61,157 bases of DNA from an uncultured Lachnospiraceae bacterium (GCA_905199445.1 CAJKGK010000021.1:1-61157); one strand, 5' to 3'; numbered from the stretch's first letter, positions 24,791-33,957 are shown. The notes: generated by a model not told the origin, from the letters alone. Program-made: numbers and translations.

Positions 24791-26116
24791 CTATTTCTTT
24801 TCCTCTTTGTCTTTTGGTAAAATAATATTCAAAATAATGGCGACCAGGGTTGCAATAACAACCGGAGACTTTCCGAAAATAATCATCACCCATTCCGGAA
24901 AAGCCGCCAGAGCACCGCTGGCCTGGGAAATCCCCATGCCCAAAGCTGCTGCCAATCCCACAATCGATGTATTTCTATAACTCATTGGCTGAGATACAAC
25001 CAGTTTCATACCTGTCATGGCAATGGAAGCAAAAACAGACACCGTTGCCCCTCCCAGAACGCACTGGGGAATGGTTGTCAGAAGCGCAGAAAATTTAGGA
25101 ATCAGCCCTGCCAGAAGAATAATGCCGCCAGCAATTCCCAATGTACATCGATTGACAACCTTTGTTGTGGCTACAATACCTACATTCTGGCTGTAGGTTG
25201 CTGTAGGAAGCCCGCCAAACAAAGCGCCGATGATATTTGAAACACCATAGCCGATAATACCGCCCTGAAGCTCCTGATCCTTTGGCTCTCTGTCCATCCC
25301 CCCAATCGTTGTGGCCGAAAAATCACCAATAGCCTGAATGGAGTTAATGGCAAACAGCAGCCCAATGGCCACACAGGCCGAAATTTCAAACTTTATGCCA
25401 AAATGAAAAAACTGAGGCAGCTGGAAAAGTCCGGCCTCGCCCACACTTGCAAAGCTGACCATTCCAAAAAACGATGATAAAATGTAGCCAACAATAATGC
25501 CAATCAAAATAGAGGCCAGCTTCATGATTCCTTTGGCAAAGTGATTAAGCGCTGTTACCACAATCAGGGTTACAACAGCAACAAACCAGTTCTGCCACTG
25601 ACCATAGGTCGGTGAGCCCGTACCTCCAGCCATGTAATTAATCGCCGTGGGATACAAAGACAGGCCAATGGTAAAAACCACGGTTCCTGTAATCAGCGGC
25701 GGAAACAGATAGCGGATTCTTTTCACAAAAATCCCAACAATGACTGCAATGATACCGCCCACGATCTGTGCCCCGAAAATCGATGCCAGATCATAGCCCT
25801 CAGCAACCGCCTGAAGACTTGGCAGATAAGCAAAACTGACGCCCATAATCACCGGCAGGCCTGAACCCAGATACTTTCCTATAGGAAATAGCTGTAAAAA
25901 AGTGGCCAATCCGGCAATAACCAGCGCCGCCTGAACTAAAATCACCCGGTCTGCAGTTTCCAGACCGGCAACCGATGAAATAATCAATGCCGGAGTTACA
26001 CAACCCACAATCATGGCAACCACATGCTGGATGGCCAACGGCACAGCCTGACGCATGGACGGAATGCCGTTTAACTGGAAAACGGATGCTTTTTCTTTTC
26101 CTGATGTTTTTTGCAT
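24791..26116 (-). CDS. NCS2 family purine (xanthine/urate-type) permease
   Basis: 441 residues, about 14 membrane helices. NCS2 features: QHVVAMIVGCVTPALI in helix 1, GSGLPVIMGVSFAYLPS in helix 3, the NCS2 signature SQNVGIVATTKVVNR around 310 and GDFSATTIGGMDREP before it. The N-terminal QHV-A and the SQNVG signature resemble xanthine/urate carriers more than uracil carriers; the substrate is inferred. A run of seven G followed by AAATT before the ATG at 26116 sets the start. Promoter at 26201-26229; a stable hairpin sits directly before the ribosome binding site. Confidence 0.9.
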   Translation of the reverse strand: MQKTSGKEKASVFQLNGIPSMRQAVPLAIQHVVAMIVGCVTPALIISSVAGLETADRVILVQAALVIAGLATFLQLFPIGKYLGSGLPVIMGVSFAYLPSLQAVAEGYDLASIFGAQIVGGIIAVIVGIFVKRIRYLFPPLITGTVVFTIGLSLYPTAINYMAGGTGSPTYGQWQNWFVAVVTLIVVTALNHFAKGIMKLASILIGIIVGYILSSFFGMVSFASVGEAGLFQLPQFFHFGIKFEISACVAIGLLFAINSIQAIGDFSATTIGGMDREPKDQELQGGIIGYGVSNIIGALFGGLPTATYSQNVGIVATTKVVNRCTLGIAGGIILLAGLIPKFSALLTTIPQCVLGGATVSVFASIAMTGMKLVVSQPMSYRNTSIVGLAAALGMGISQASGALAAFPEWVMIIFGKSPVVIATLVAIILNIILPKDKEEKK

Positions 26117-26131
26117 AATTTCCCCCCCATT

Positions 26132-26157
26132 GGCTGCCACCCACTCATGGGTGACAG
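26132..26157 (-). promoter_or_regulatory. Leader hairpin next to the permease ribosome binding site
   Basis: GCTGTCACCCA and TGGGTGGCAGC form an 11-bp stem (one G-U) with a TGAG loop, only a few bases before the G-run Shine-Dalgarno. No U-run follows, so it is not a terminator. Could influence translation or message stability. Confidence 0.55.
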
Positions 26158-26200
26158 CATTTAATATTTTAATAATTTTTTATTATCTACGATAATTTTA

Positions 26201-26229
26201 ATTATAATTTATTCTCATGAAATCTTCAA
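26201..26229 (-). promoter_or_regulatory. Promoter of the purine permease-regulator operon
   Basis: Minus strand TTGAAG (26224-26229), 17-bp spacer, TATAAT (26201-26206). Confidence 0.7.
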
Positions 26230-26342
26230 CAGAAAGAGGGAATTATTTTTATTTTTGGCATATTAGTAAAATTTTTCCATTCATTTTTTACATATCCAAT
26301 GAATCAGGAAGTAAATTAATAATTTTTTTCAATAAATTTTTA

Positions 26343-27206
26343 TTAATTTCCATAAAAAATCTGGGTAATCGGTGAATCTTCTGACAAAATCAGAGTCTTA
26401 TTTTCGCCGATCATAGAAGCCCTGGCGGCATCCAGACTTCTTACAAATGCATAAAAATCAGACCGGCTCTCATCAGCATAAGCCTCCTGAAGAATACGCA
26501 TATACTCTGCCTCGCCTTCAGCCTTAAGAATTTCCGCCTGCTTCTCGGCTTCTGACAGCATAATGGCAATATCTTTATCCGTTGTATTTCGAATAACCTG
26601 AGCTTCGGAGTTACCTTCAGCCTTATAGGTTGCCGCAATATTATCACGTTCCGAAATCATTCGTTCATATACGGCTTCCTTATTATCTGCAGGCAGATCT
26701 AGTTTTTTAGTTTCCACTGCCAGTAATGTAATGCCATAAGCATCCATATTATCTCCGATATTTTCCAGAATAGCATCCATCAGTTCTTCATCTCTGCTTG
26801 TAATGACTTCATCCTGAGACATACTACTGATCACATTTTTAGTTGAGTTGTAAACAACAGTATTGATTCTGCCCTCTGCATTTGTAATTGAACTGTTCAA
26901 TGACTGAGCAAATTTCAAAGGATCTGTAATTTTCCAAAGTACATAACTGTCGGTAATCATTGTTTTTTTATCTTTTGTAATCACATCCGATGCCGCCAGG
27001 TCAAAAAGAAGCACTTGTTTTGGCAGACTGTCTGCACTCTGAATAAAAGGCACCTTAAAATGAAGTCCCGCATCATCCACAACATAATTCACCTTTCCAA
27101 ACTGACGCACCAGCTTGTATTCATTCTCTCTGACCACATAAACAGAGGAACCAAGGCAGACTAAAGCCGCAAGTACGACAACGATTATAGCAATTTTTTT
27201 CTTCAT
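26343..27206 (-). CDS. hflC: SPFH protein HflC
   Basis: 287 residues. One N-terminal membrane anchor (about 4-22), then an SPFH/band-7 domain (YVVRENEYKLVRQFGKV; GLHFKVPFIQSADSLPK) and a helical coiled-coil region rich in Glu/Lys/Ala (AEKQAEILKAEGEAEYMRI, about 215-235). HflC and HflK form a large cage around FtsH in the cytoplasmic membrane and modulate its proteolysis. It follows hflK by 34 bp and is the second gene of a two-gene operon behind the predicted Mn2+ riboswitch. Confidence 0.92.
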   Translation of the reverse strand: MKKKIAIIVVVLAALVCLGSSVYVVRENEYKLVRQFGKVNYVVDDAGLHFKVPFIQSADSLPKQVLLFDLAASDVITKDKKTMITDSYVLWKITDPLKFAQSLNSSITNAEGRINTVVYNSTKNVISSMSQDEVITSRDEELMDAILENIGDNMDAYGITLLAVETKKLDLPADNKEAVYERMISERDNIAATYKAEGNSEAQVIRNTTDKDIAIMLSEAEKQAEILKAEGEAEYMRILQEAYADESRSDFYAFVRSLDAARASMIGENKTLILSEDSPITQIFYGN

Positions 27207-27240
27207 ACCGTTTCTATCCTTTCCTTAAATGTGATAAAAT

Positions 27241-28323
27241 TTATTCCTGTGTTCCATCTGTATTAGCCTCTCCATTTTCAGCGGACTGGGGCTGCGTTTC
27301 CTCAATACGCTCCGGCTGAGTTTCACTCTGAGGTTCTTTGACCTGAGTATCGGACGAAGCCGCACCTTCATCGGACCCTTCTGTTGTAAACGGCTTTAAA
27401 GGTAAAATCTTCTGCACACCGTCAGAGCCATCAATGACAACTTCCAAATCAGGAAGAATATCTTCCATTGTTTCATAGAACATACGGCGCTTTGTCACTT
27501 CCGGATTTTTAATATATTCCTCGTACATTGCATTAAATCTGGACACCTGGCCCTGGGCCTCATTTATACGTTCCTGTTTTTGGGCTTCTGCTGCTTTGAT
27601 GATCTTATCTGCCTGTGCCTCGGCCTCAGGTAATTTCTCATTTTTATACTTGTTGGCATTATTAATTGCCGTTTCTTTGCCCTGTTTTGCTGTTTCTACC
27701 GCTTTAAAGGCCTGCATCACCTCCTGTGTCGGCGGCTCGGAATCCTGAATTGTGATATTCACAAGCTGAAGTCCAATGTCCTGAATTTCCAGCTTCTCAG
27801 TGATCATCTCTTTGATTTTTGCCTGAATTTCATTCTTCCCTGTTGTCAGCACACTGTCCACATCATAGCTGCCAATAACAGTTCGAATACAGCTCTGGGA
27901 CATGTTTTTCAGAATTTCTTCAGGTGCCTTTGATGCATACAGGTATTTAACCGGATCTACAATTCGATACTCCACAAAAAAGTCCACATCCACAAAATTA
28001 TAATCCGAGGTAATCATAATTGCTTCCCCTTCTTCTACATCCTCGGTATCCGGTGTATAACCAATCGGAAATCCCTGAATGGTTGTGTTCACCTTATACA
28101 CCCTTTGAATCAGAGGAATTTTAAAATGAAGTCCCGATGTGGTGACGGCCTGCGCATTGCCAAAGGTCGTGACAACCGCCTGCTCCTGCTCCTTAATCTG
28201 GTATGTACTGTCCAAAGCCAGCACGCCGATCACAATAACAACAATCACTGCAATCACTACTTTTTTTGTTTTTCCGGCAATACCGCTGACACGGCCCATG
28301 CCTGCACTAAATTTCTTTCTCAT
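27241..28323 (-). CDS. hflK: SPFH protein HflK
   Basis: 360 residues. Membrane helix at about 22-42, SPFH domain (KEQEQAVVTTFGNAQAVTTSGLHFKIPLIQ), then the HflK-typical helix NITIQDSEPPTQEVMQAFKAV (D-x-x-PP), a coiled coil rich in Ala/Glu/Lys (about 215-260) and a low-complexity acidic tail rich in Gln/Glu/Thr (about 325-360). Partner of HflC in the FtsH-associated complex. AAAGGGG lies upstream of the ATG. The 230-bp leader contains a complete yybP-ykoY-type aptamer and terminator, so expression is predicted to respond to Mn2+. Confidence 0.92.
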   Translation of the reverse strand: MRKKFSAGMGRVSGIAGKTKKVVIAVIVVIVIGVLALDSTYQIKEQEQAVVTTFGNAQAVTTSGLHFKIPLIQRVYKVNTTIQGFPIGYTPDTEDVEEGEAIMITSDYNFVDVDFFVEYRIVDPVKYLYASKAPEEILKNMSQSCIRTVIGSYDVDSVLTTGKNEIQAKIKEMITEKLEIQDIGLQLVNITIQDSEPPTQEVMQAFKAVETAKQGKETAINNANKYKNEKLPEAEAQADKIIKAAEAQKQERINEAQGQVSRFNAMYEEYIKNPEVTKRRMFYETMEDILPDLEVVIDGSDGVQKILPLKPFTTEGSDEGAASSDTQVKEPQSETQPERIEETQPQSAENGEANTDGTQE

Positions 28324-28413
28324 TTCTTTACCCCTTTCGTTTTATGTTAAAAGGTTACGCCCCTCTCCGTCTATGATGATATTTTTTCTAAGGATCTGAT
28401 GACATTTTTCCAA

Positions 28414-28458
28414 AATAAAAAAAGACTTTTACTGCAGCCTTAAGCTGCAATAAAAGTC
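28414..28458 (-). terminator. Riboswitch-controlled intrinsic terminator upstream of hflK
   Basis: 15-bp arms (28424-28438 and 28444-28458) with a 5-nt loop and one G-U, followed on the minus strand by TTTTTTTATTTT. The five bases 28452-28456 belong both to this stem and to the closing helix of the aptamer, so the two folds exclude each other. Confidence 0.85.
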
Positions 28459-28551
28459 TTGCGTTTTAAATCAGAAACCGGATATCCGCTCAGGCGCACA
28501 CCGTAATGTCGATTCCTGCATCACTTATGGAGTGATCGCTACTCCCTTTTA
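28452..28551 (-). promoter_or_regulatory. yybP-ykoY (Mn2+) riboswitch aptamer controlling hflKC
   Basis: Read on the minus strand, AAAAGGGAGTAGC (28538-28550) opens the element and GCAAGACTTTT (28452-28462) closes it. These are the two conserved strands of the yybP-ykoY manganese riboswitch, AAAGGGGAGUAGC and GCAAGACCUUU, and here G-to-A and C-to-U changes preserve the pairing. Between them lie a GATCACT/AGTGATG hairpin and a GC-rich second arm (GTGCGCC...GGATATCCGG). Known action of the family: Mn2+ stabilises the aptamer and prevents the terminator from forming, so the downstream genes are switched on. Confidence 0.85.
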
Positions 28552-28559
28552 TGGATGAT

Positions 28560-28588
28560 ATCTTATCACACCGCTTCTCAGGCGTCAA
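28560..28588 (-). promoter_or_regulatory. Promoter of the riboswitch-hflKC transcript
   Basis: Minus strand TTGACG (28583-28588), 17-bp spacer, TAAGAT (28560-28565), overlapping the last codons of the aminopeptidase gene. Predicted start of transcription is a few bases before the aptamer. Confidence 0.75.
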
Positions 28589-30011
28589 TATCTTTTTTCA
28601 TTTTTTTAAGAAATGTAAGAAATCCCTCAAAAGTACTGTATACATCCACCTTGCTGGTCACTTCCAAAGGTGCATGCATGGAAAGCACCGGCACGCCGCA
28701 GTCAATAACATTCATACCAGTATTGGCCATGTCAGCAGCAATCGTTCCGCCGCCGCCTAAATCAACCCGGCCCAATTCACCGGTCTGCCATGGAATATTG
28801 TTTTTATCGAACACTCTGGAAACCTCATTAAAGAATTCACAGTGTGCATCATTGGCACCGCCTTTACCTCTTGAGCCTGTGTATTTAAGCAGACATACAC
28901 CCTTACCTGCGTAAGCTGTGTTCAGCTTATCATATGCGCTGGCATAGGTTGGATCAAATGCAGCTGTAACATCAGAGGAAAGCATATGGGACGCATCCAC
29001 ACACTGTCTTAAATCCCACTCACTGCACTGTCCGTTAATTTTCATAATCATTTCGCGGAAAACATTTTCATACAGCTGGGATTTTGCACCTGTATTACCA
29101 ATGCTGCCCACTTCCTCTTTATCAGAGAACATGCACACGCTTGTACGCTCCGGATTTTTAACTTTCAACACCGCAGACAGCGCTGTATAGGCACATACCC
29201 GGTCATCCTGTCCATATGAGCCGATAAAGGCACGATCAAAGCCAATGTCTCTGGCTTTATTGGCCGGAACAAGCACAAACTCAGCGGTAATGAAATCCCG
29301 CTCCGTAATGCCGTATTTTTCATTTAAAAGCTTAAGGATTGCCAGTTTGACTCTGTTTTTTGCATCCTTATCATCCACCGGCAGACCGCCTACAAGAACG
29401 TTTAATTCCTCGCCCTTAACTGCCTCTGCCGCTTTTCTTGCCATCTGCTCCTGGCTTAAATGAACAAGCAGCTCATTAATTGTAAATACCGGATCCGCAT
29501 CATCTTCACCGATACATACAGAGATTTTCTCACCGTCTCTGTTGTAAAGCACACCATGAATGGCCAGCTGGATTGTTGTCCACTGATATTTCTTGATACC
29601 GCCATAGTAATGGGTCTTTAACAGAGCCATATCTGCATCCTCATAAAGAGGCATGGGCTTTAAGTCAATTCGTGGGGAATCAATATGCGCACCAAGGATA
29701 TTCATACCATCCAAAATCGGTTCTGTTCCAACGACAGCCGCAATCAGCCCCTTGTTGCGAATCACCTTATAAATTTTGTCTCCGGCCGTAAGCTCCGTTT
29801 TATTGCTGATATTTTCAAAACCAGCTTTTTCCAGCAGCTTAACCGAAGCAAGCACACATTCCCGCTCTGTTTTGCCGTCATTTAAAAATTTCTTATAGCC
29901 TTCAGCAAAATCAAAGATTTTGTCTTTTTTCTTTGAACCGTATGTATCCCAGGCACTTTCATTTGTATATTCCAGTTTACTTAACAGTTCCTCTGATGTC
30001 TTGTTTTTCAT
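28578..30011 (-). CDS. M18 family aspartyl/lysyl-type aminopeptidase
   Basis: 477 residues, a normal M18 length. Zinc ligands and catalytic groups are visible: NILGAHIDSPRIDLKP (His), FIGSYGQDDRVCAYTA (Asp), MFSDKEEVGSIGNTGA (Glu pair), DCGVPVLSMHAPLEVTSK (final His). M18 enzymes are cytoplasmic dodecamers that trim N-terminal residues from peptides. GAGGT lies before the ATG. No terminator separates it from the hflKC promoter, so read-through into the riboswitch is possible. Confidence 0.93.
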   Translation of the reverse strand: MKNKTSEELLSKLEYTNESAWDTYGSKKKDKIFDFAEGYKKFLNDGKTERECVLASVKLLEKAGFENISNKTELTAGDKIYKVIRNKGLIAAVVGTEPILDGMNILGAHIDSPRIDLKPMPLYEDADMALLKTHYYGGIKKYQWTTIQLAIHGVLYNRDGEKISVCIGEDDADPVFTINELLVHLSQEQMARKAAEAVKGEELNVLVGGLPVDDKDAKNRVKLAILKLLNEKYGITERDFITAEFVLVPANKARDIGFDRAFIGSYGQDDRVCAYTALSAVLKVKNPERTSVCMFSDKEEVGSIGNTGAKSQLYENVFREMIMKINGQCSEWDLRQCVDASHMLSSDVTAAFDPTYASAYDKLNTAYAGKGVCLLKYTGSRGKGGANDAHCEFFNEVSRVFDKNNIPWQTGELGRVDLGGGGTIAADMANTGMNVIDCGVPVLSMHAPLEVTSKVDVYSTFEGFLTFLKKMKKDIDA

Positions 30012-30103
30012 AGCTCTACCTCTTTTAATTTGATTTATTTAAAGCCGGAAGCCAATTCAGGCCGCCGGCTTTCATCCATAATGCAGCGTCCTAAAACAGT
30101 CTG

Positions 30104-30673
30104 TCACGCTTCCATATCCCCATTGCAGGCGTCGGTTTTGTCCTCACCGTCATCTGTACCTTCTGATTCATTCTCCTCGGGTACAGATTCCTGTACCGCA
30201 TCATCCTGTGCAACATCATCCTGTGCAATATCGTCTTGCGGCATATCTGTCTGGCCGTCCATATCATCTTCCACCTCAACGGTCACAGTTTCCACATCAT
30301 CCCAGAGGGTGTCCGCCTTCATCTTTTCACCGCATTTGGGGCAGAAATCAAAAGTTTCCGAAAACTCATTGCCGCATTTGGGGCAGCGCACGGCACCTTT
30401 AGCCTTTAATAATTCATCGGAAATATGCTCCAGTTCTTTACGGATCGATTTTACCTTTGACAAAATATCATAGCCTTTAAGCTGATCATCCTGCATCGCA
30501 TCCAGGTATTTGGCATAAATTGTGCCAAGCATCACATAACAGTCTCTGAGATCACTTTCCAGCGATGTTTTTTTCATTTTCAACTTCTGAGTTTCAATCA
30601 CTGTTGAAGTCTTCTTTGCCATATTCTCTGTAAAACCCGCTGCATTTTTCTTTAATTCATCAAATAAAGCCAT
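30104..30673 (-). CDS. Zinc-ribbon protein with helical N-terminus and acidic tail
   Basis: 189 residues. A helical, coiled-coil-prone N-terminal half (about 1-90), a zinc ribbon CPKCGNEFSETFDFCPKCG (about 98-116) and a strongly acidic tail (120-189) with a short repeat of the form D-D-x-A-Q (about 145-157), which is visible at DNA level near 30195-30240. Strong AGGAGG before the ATG. Proteins of this type are common in Lachnospiraceae; function unknown. It is between the subtilase and aminopeptidase genes on the same strand. Confidence 0.8.
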   Translation of the reverse strand: MALFDELKKNAAGFTENMAKKTSTVIETQKLKMKKTSLESDLRDCYVMLGTIYAKYLDAMQDDQLKGYDILSKVKSIRKELEHISDELLKAKGAVRCPKCGNEFSETFDFCPKCGEKMKADTLWDDVETVTVEVEDDMDGQTDMPQDDIAQDDVAQDDAVQESVPEENESEGTDDGEDKTDACNGDMEA

Positions 30674-30733
30674 ATGTTTTTCCTCCTGTTATTCATGATG
30701 ACACCGCCGGGTGGCGGCTGTCAGGCTTTGTCA

Positions 30734-32467
30734 TTATGTAACAAATATTTCAAATGCATGATATACATCTAAAATCCCATATCCCCAGATCCGGCTGGGA
30801 TAGATCACATCCTCCTGACGCCGTGCGCCTCGAATCAGATACTGTTTGATCTGAACCGTGGACATCTGGAATGCATTCCCTCCATAAATGCCCCACTCCA
30901 ATAGCAGCGCCGCAGCACCGGCTCCATGGGCCGCGGCCACACTTGTTCCGCTTCTGGATGTAAAGCGGCCGTTTAGCCCGGGCCCATATACATTGACCCC
31001 TGGAGCCGCAAAATCAGGCACAACCCGTCCGCCGGTTGTAAAGCCCCGGCCAGAATACAGATAAATGCTGTTATTAAAATGATTGTATGCGGCCACACTC
31101 ATGGCAATCGCAGAATCCCCCGGCGCTGTCACCGTATTATCCGGCTGAGGCTGCAAAAAATAGGTGTCCGGACTGATAAACCCTTCTATAGGAAGCCATA
31201 TATGAAAGCGGCCGTACAAAAGATTGGTGCCGTAAACACGAATTCTCCAGATACCTGCAGACGGCGCTTCAAAACGCATTAAAATGACCTGCGCACCTGA
31301 TGTTGAATCCACTGCTCTGTGATTAATAAAAATCCTGGTAGGCGACAAAAGGAAATTAAACTCCTGTGTCTGAGAAAATTTAGGAACAATCCGCTGAATC
31401 TGCTCCCCGTAAGGTGAGACAAAGCCTACGGAATAAATATCCGGAGCAAACCCCCACAATTCCGCAATAAAACCATTTTCATCCTCACCCACCCTAAGCT
31501 CGACTTCCCTCATATTCTCATCCATATCCAGACGCCCCAGATAATGGCATCCACGATTGGATTCATTGCCTGCGGCAACGCTGATGCTCACACCCGATAA
31601 AGTGCCAACCATATCCATATACTGGCTCACATAGGCATCTCCATTATGGCTTCCCGTATTACTGCCCAGCCCTAAGAAAATGGAAACCGGTTTATTATAT
31701 AAGCGTGCCATCTCAAGAACAAAAGCAATGGCCATCATTATATCATTTTCCTGATAAACCGGTACATCTTCCCGAATCAAATAAAACTGCTTCAGGTATT
31801 CTTTTGCAGGTTTTAGCTTCACCACAACAAGATCTGCATCCGGGGCCGCACCGGTAAATTCATTGACCTCATCCCGGCCTCCGGCAGCAATGCCGGCCAT
31901 AAAAGTGCCATGTCCCAACACATCTCTGGTCGGTACAAGTTCATATGGATTTTGTGCTGTGAGGGCCCGATTAATCTCGTCCTGACTGTAATTGCGTCCA
32001 TAATTGACAGAAAAATCTCCGATGGTTCCCGGCCGTCCATTTTCCCCCTGTGCAATCTGGGTATCTGTATAGACTTCTCCCTGGTCCCATATCTGTAAAA
32101 TCCGGCTCCTGCCGTCCGAATATCGAAACAAAGGATTGGTATAGTCAATTCCCGTGTCAATGATACCAACAATGATATCCTTTCCGGTCAGCCCCAGATA
32201 AGGCTGTCGATGTAAAGGGGTAATCCCCGAGCTGTCCATAGAGGAGGTATCCATGAGTCCAAACAGTTTTGGAATAGAATTATAGCTGAACCGATTCACC
32301 GCCTCACGCATACTGTCAACCGGAAGATGACATACCGCATAACGTTCATTCACGGGCCAGACACACTCTGTATTGTAAATTTTGCGGACATTTTCCAGAA
32401 CACCGCCATACGCCACAATGTAATCGGCATATGCCTGGGAAACGATTTGAGCATAACAATCCGCCAT
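30734..32467 (-). CDS. S8 family subtilisin-like serine protease
   Basis: 577 residues with the full catalytic triad: Asp104 in GIIDTGIDYT, His186 in DVLGHGTFMAGIAAG and Ser509 in SRSGTSVAAAHGAGA. The N-terminal 60 residues resemble a small propeptide. There is a long insertion between His and Ser (about 310-470), as in clostridial Csp-type subtilases that act on spore germination enzymes. There is no signal peptide, which also fits Csp-like, spore-located proteases. Which substrate it processes here is not known. GGTGAGG precedes the ATG. Confidence 0.88.
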   Translation of the reverse strand: MADCYAQIVSQAYADYIVAYGGVLENVRKIYNTECVWPVNERYAVCHLPVDSMREAVNRFSYNSIPKLFGLMDTSSMDSSGITPLHRQPYLGLTGKDIIVGIIDTGIDYTNPLFRYSDGRSRILQIWDQGEVYTDTQIAQGENGRPGTIGDFSVNYGRNYSQDEINRALTAQNPYELVPTRDVLGHGTFMAGIAAGGRDEVNEFTGAAPDADLVVVKLKPAKEYLKQFYLIREDVPVYQENDIMMAIAFVLEMARLYNKPVSIFLGLGSNTGSHNGDAYVSQYMDMVGTLSGVSISVAAGNESNRGCHYLGRLDMDENMREVELRVGEDENGFIAELWGFAPDIYSVGFVSPYGEQIQRIVPKFSQTQEFNFLLSPTRIFINHRAVDSTSGAQVILMRFEAPSAGIWRIRVYGTNLLYGRFHIWLPIEGFISPDTYFLQPQPDNTVTAPGDSAIAMSVAAYNHFNNSIYLYSGRGFTTGGRVVPDFAAPGVNVYGPGLNGRFTSRSGTSVAAAHGAGAAALLLEWGIYGGNAFQMSTVQIKQYLIRGARRQEDVIYPSRIWGYGILDVYHAFEIFVT

Positions 32468-32511
32468 AGCCTCACCGGCCTTTTTACTGATTACTTTTTA
32501 GTATATGCAGT

Positions 32512-33957
32512 TTAACCTTCCAGTGCCAGAACCCCTCGCATCTCAATCACCGGACCTCCGGTTTTTTCAATATAATCTCTGGTAATGGTCACTCTGCCGA
32601 TATTATCGTCTTTTGGAATTTCATACATAATATCCAGCATAAATTCTTCTATAATCGATCGCAGTGCTCTGGCACCGGTCTTTTTGCTGATTGCCTTTTC
32701 CGCAATGGCATCAATAGCACTGTCATCAAAACGAAGATCTACCTCATCCAGTGCCAGAAGTTTCTGATACTGTTTTAAAATCGCATTTTTAGGTTCTTTC
32801 AAAATCTTTACAAGCATGTCCTTTGTCAGGCCCTGCAAGGTAAAAATAATGGGCAGACGGCCGATAAATTCCGGAATCATACCAAAATCTCTCAAATCCT
32901 CAATGGTCACCTTTGACACCAGATTTTCTTCATGATCATATTTATCACTGAGATCAGCACCAAAGCCCATGGAACTTTTCTGATTCAGCCGTTCCTTAAT
33001 AATATTTTCCAGATCAGGGAATGCGCCGCCGCAAATAAAAAGAATATTTCTTGTATTAACAGTAACCAAAGGCACCATGGCATTCTTACTGCTGGCACCA
33101 ACCGGAACCTCCACGTCACTGCCTTCCAGAAGTTTTAAAAGCCCCTGCTGTACAGATTCACCGCTGACATCGCGGCTGGTTGTATTTTTCTTCTTTGCAA
33201 TCTTATCAATTTCATCAATAAAAATAATGCCCCGCTCCGCTTTTTCCACATCATTATCTGCAGCTGCCAGCAGTTTGGATACAACGCTTTCCACATCATC
33301 TCCAATATACCCGGCTTCAGTCAGGGATGTGGCATCTGTAATCGCCAGAGGCACATCCAGCAAACGGGCCAATGTACGAACAAGATACGTTTTTCCGCAG
33401 CCAGTGGGCCCAATCATCAGCATGTTGGATTTTTCGATTTCAATTTCATCCATCGTATTGGTCGCCACCCGTTTATAATGATTATAAACAGCCACAGACA
33501 TCACCTTTTTCGCATAATCCTGTCCGATAATATAATCATCCAGCTGACTTTTAATCCGATGGGGCGGCGGAATATTTTTAATATCCAGCACCGGCTCATC
33601 TTTATCCTTTGGCTTTTTCTTTTTAATTTTCTGGGACTTTGGAACAGGATCATCGCCAAACATATTCATCATTGGCGGCATATTGAACATATCCTGCATA
33701 TTCATCTGATTCATCATGTCCGAATAATTAAAATTGCTGTTATTCATGGCATCAAAACTTTTTTGCATACAATCCGAACAGATACATATATTGCTGTTCA
33801 TAGGAAGATGAATCATCTTGCCCGCCTTGCTTTCCGGCCGACGGCACACATAGCATATATCCTCATATTCATGATCCTTGCTGTGATCCTTTTTCGTATC
33901 TTTTTTATCATCATCCGAAGCCTTTATGACTTCATCCTTTTCTCTTTCATCGCTCAT
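32512..33957 (-). CDS. clpX: ClpX-like AAA+ unfoldase with extended Met-rich linker
   Basis: 481 residues versus about 420-430 for usual ClpX. The zinc-binding domain has C-x2-C...C-x2-C (Cys35, 38, 60, 63). Then comes an unusual linker: residues 71-100 hold ten Met plus many Asn, followed by a Lys-rich patch (107-119). The AAA+ core is intact: Walker A GPTGCGKT (183-190), pore loop EAGYIGDDVESV, Walker B IIFIDEIDKI, sensor and LLKLLEG, a ClpP-docking loop of MGF form, and the C-terminal GARALRSIIEEFMLDIMYE. It unfolds proteins for ClpP. AGGAGG fixes the start. Probably a paralogue of housekeeping ClpX, as no clpP or tig is adjacent. Confidence 0.85.
   Translation of the reverse strand: MSDEREKDEVIKASDDDKKDTKKDHSKDHEYEDICYVCRRPESKAGKMIHLPMNSNICICSDCMQKSFDAMNNSNFNYSDMMNQMNMQDMFNMPPMMNMFGDDPVPKSQKIKKKKPKDKDEPVLDIKNIPPPHRIKSQLDDYIIGQDYAKKVMSVAVYNHYKRVATNTMDEIEIEKSNMLMIGPTGCGKTYLVRTLARLLDVPLAITDATSLTEAGYIGDDVESVVSKLLAAADNDVEKAERGIIFIDEIDKIAKKKNTTSRDVSGESVQQGLLKLLEGSDVEVPVGASSKNAMVPLVTVNTRNILFICGGAFPDLENIIKERLNQKSSMGFGADLSDKYDHEENLVSKVTIEDLRDFGMIPEFIGRLPIIFTLQGLTKDMLVKILKEPKNAILKQYQKLLALDEVDLRFDDSAIDAIAEKAISKKTGARALRSIIEEFMLDIMYEIPKDDNIGRVTITRDYIEKTGGPVIEMRGVLALEG

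Noticed and set aside
28459..28577. Reading this stretch only as a terminator leader of the M18 aminopeptidase
   Set aside because: A terminator alone would not explain the GGGAGTAGC / GCAAGACTT pair, the overlapping folds or the promoter at 28560-28588; the riboswitch reading explains all of them.
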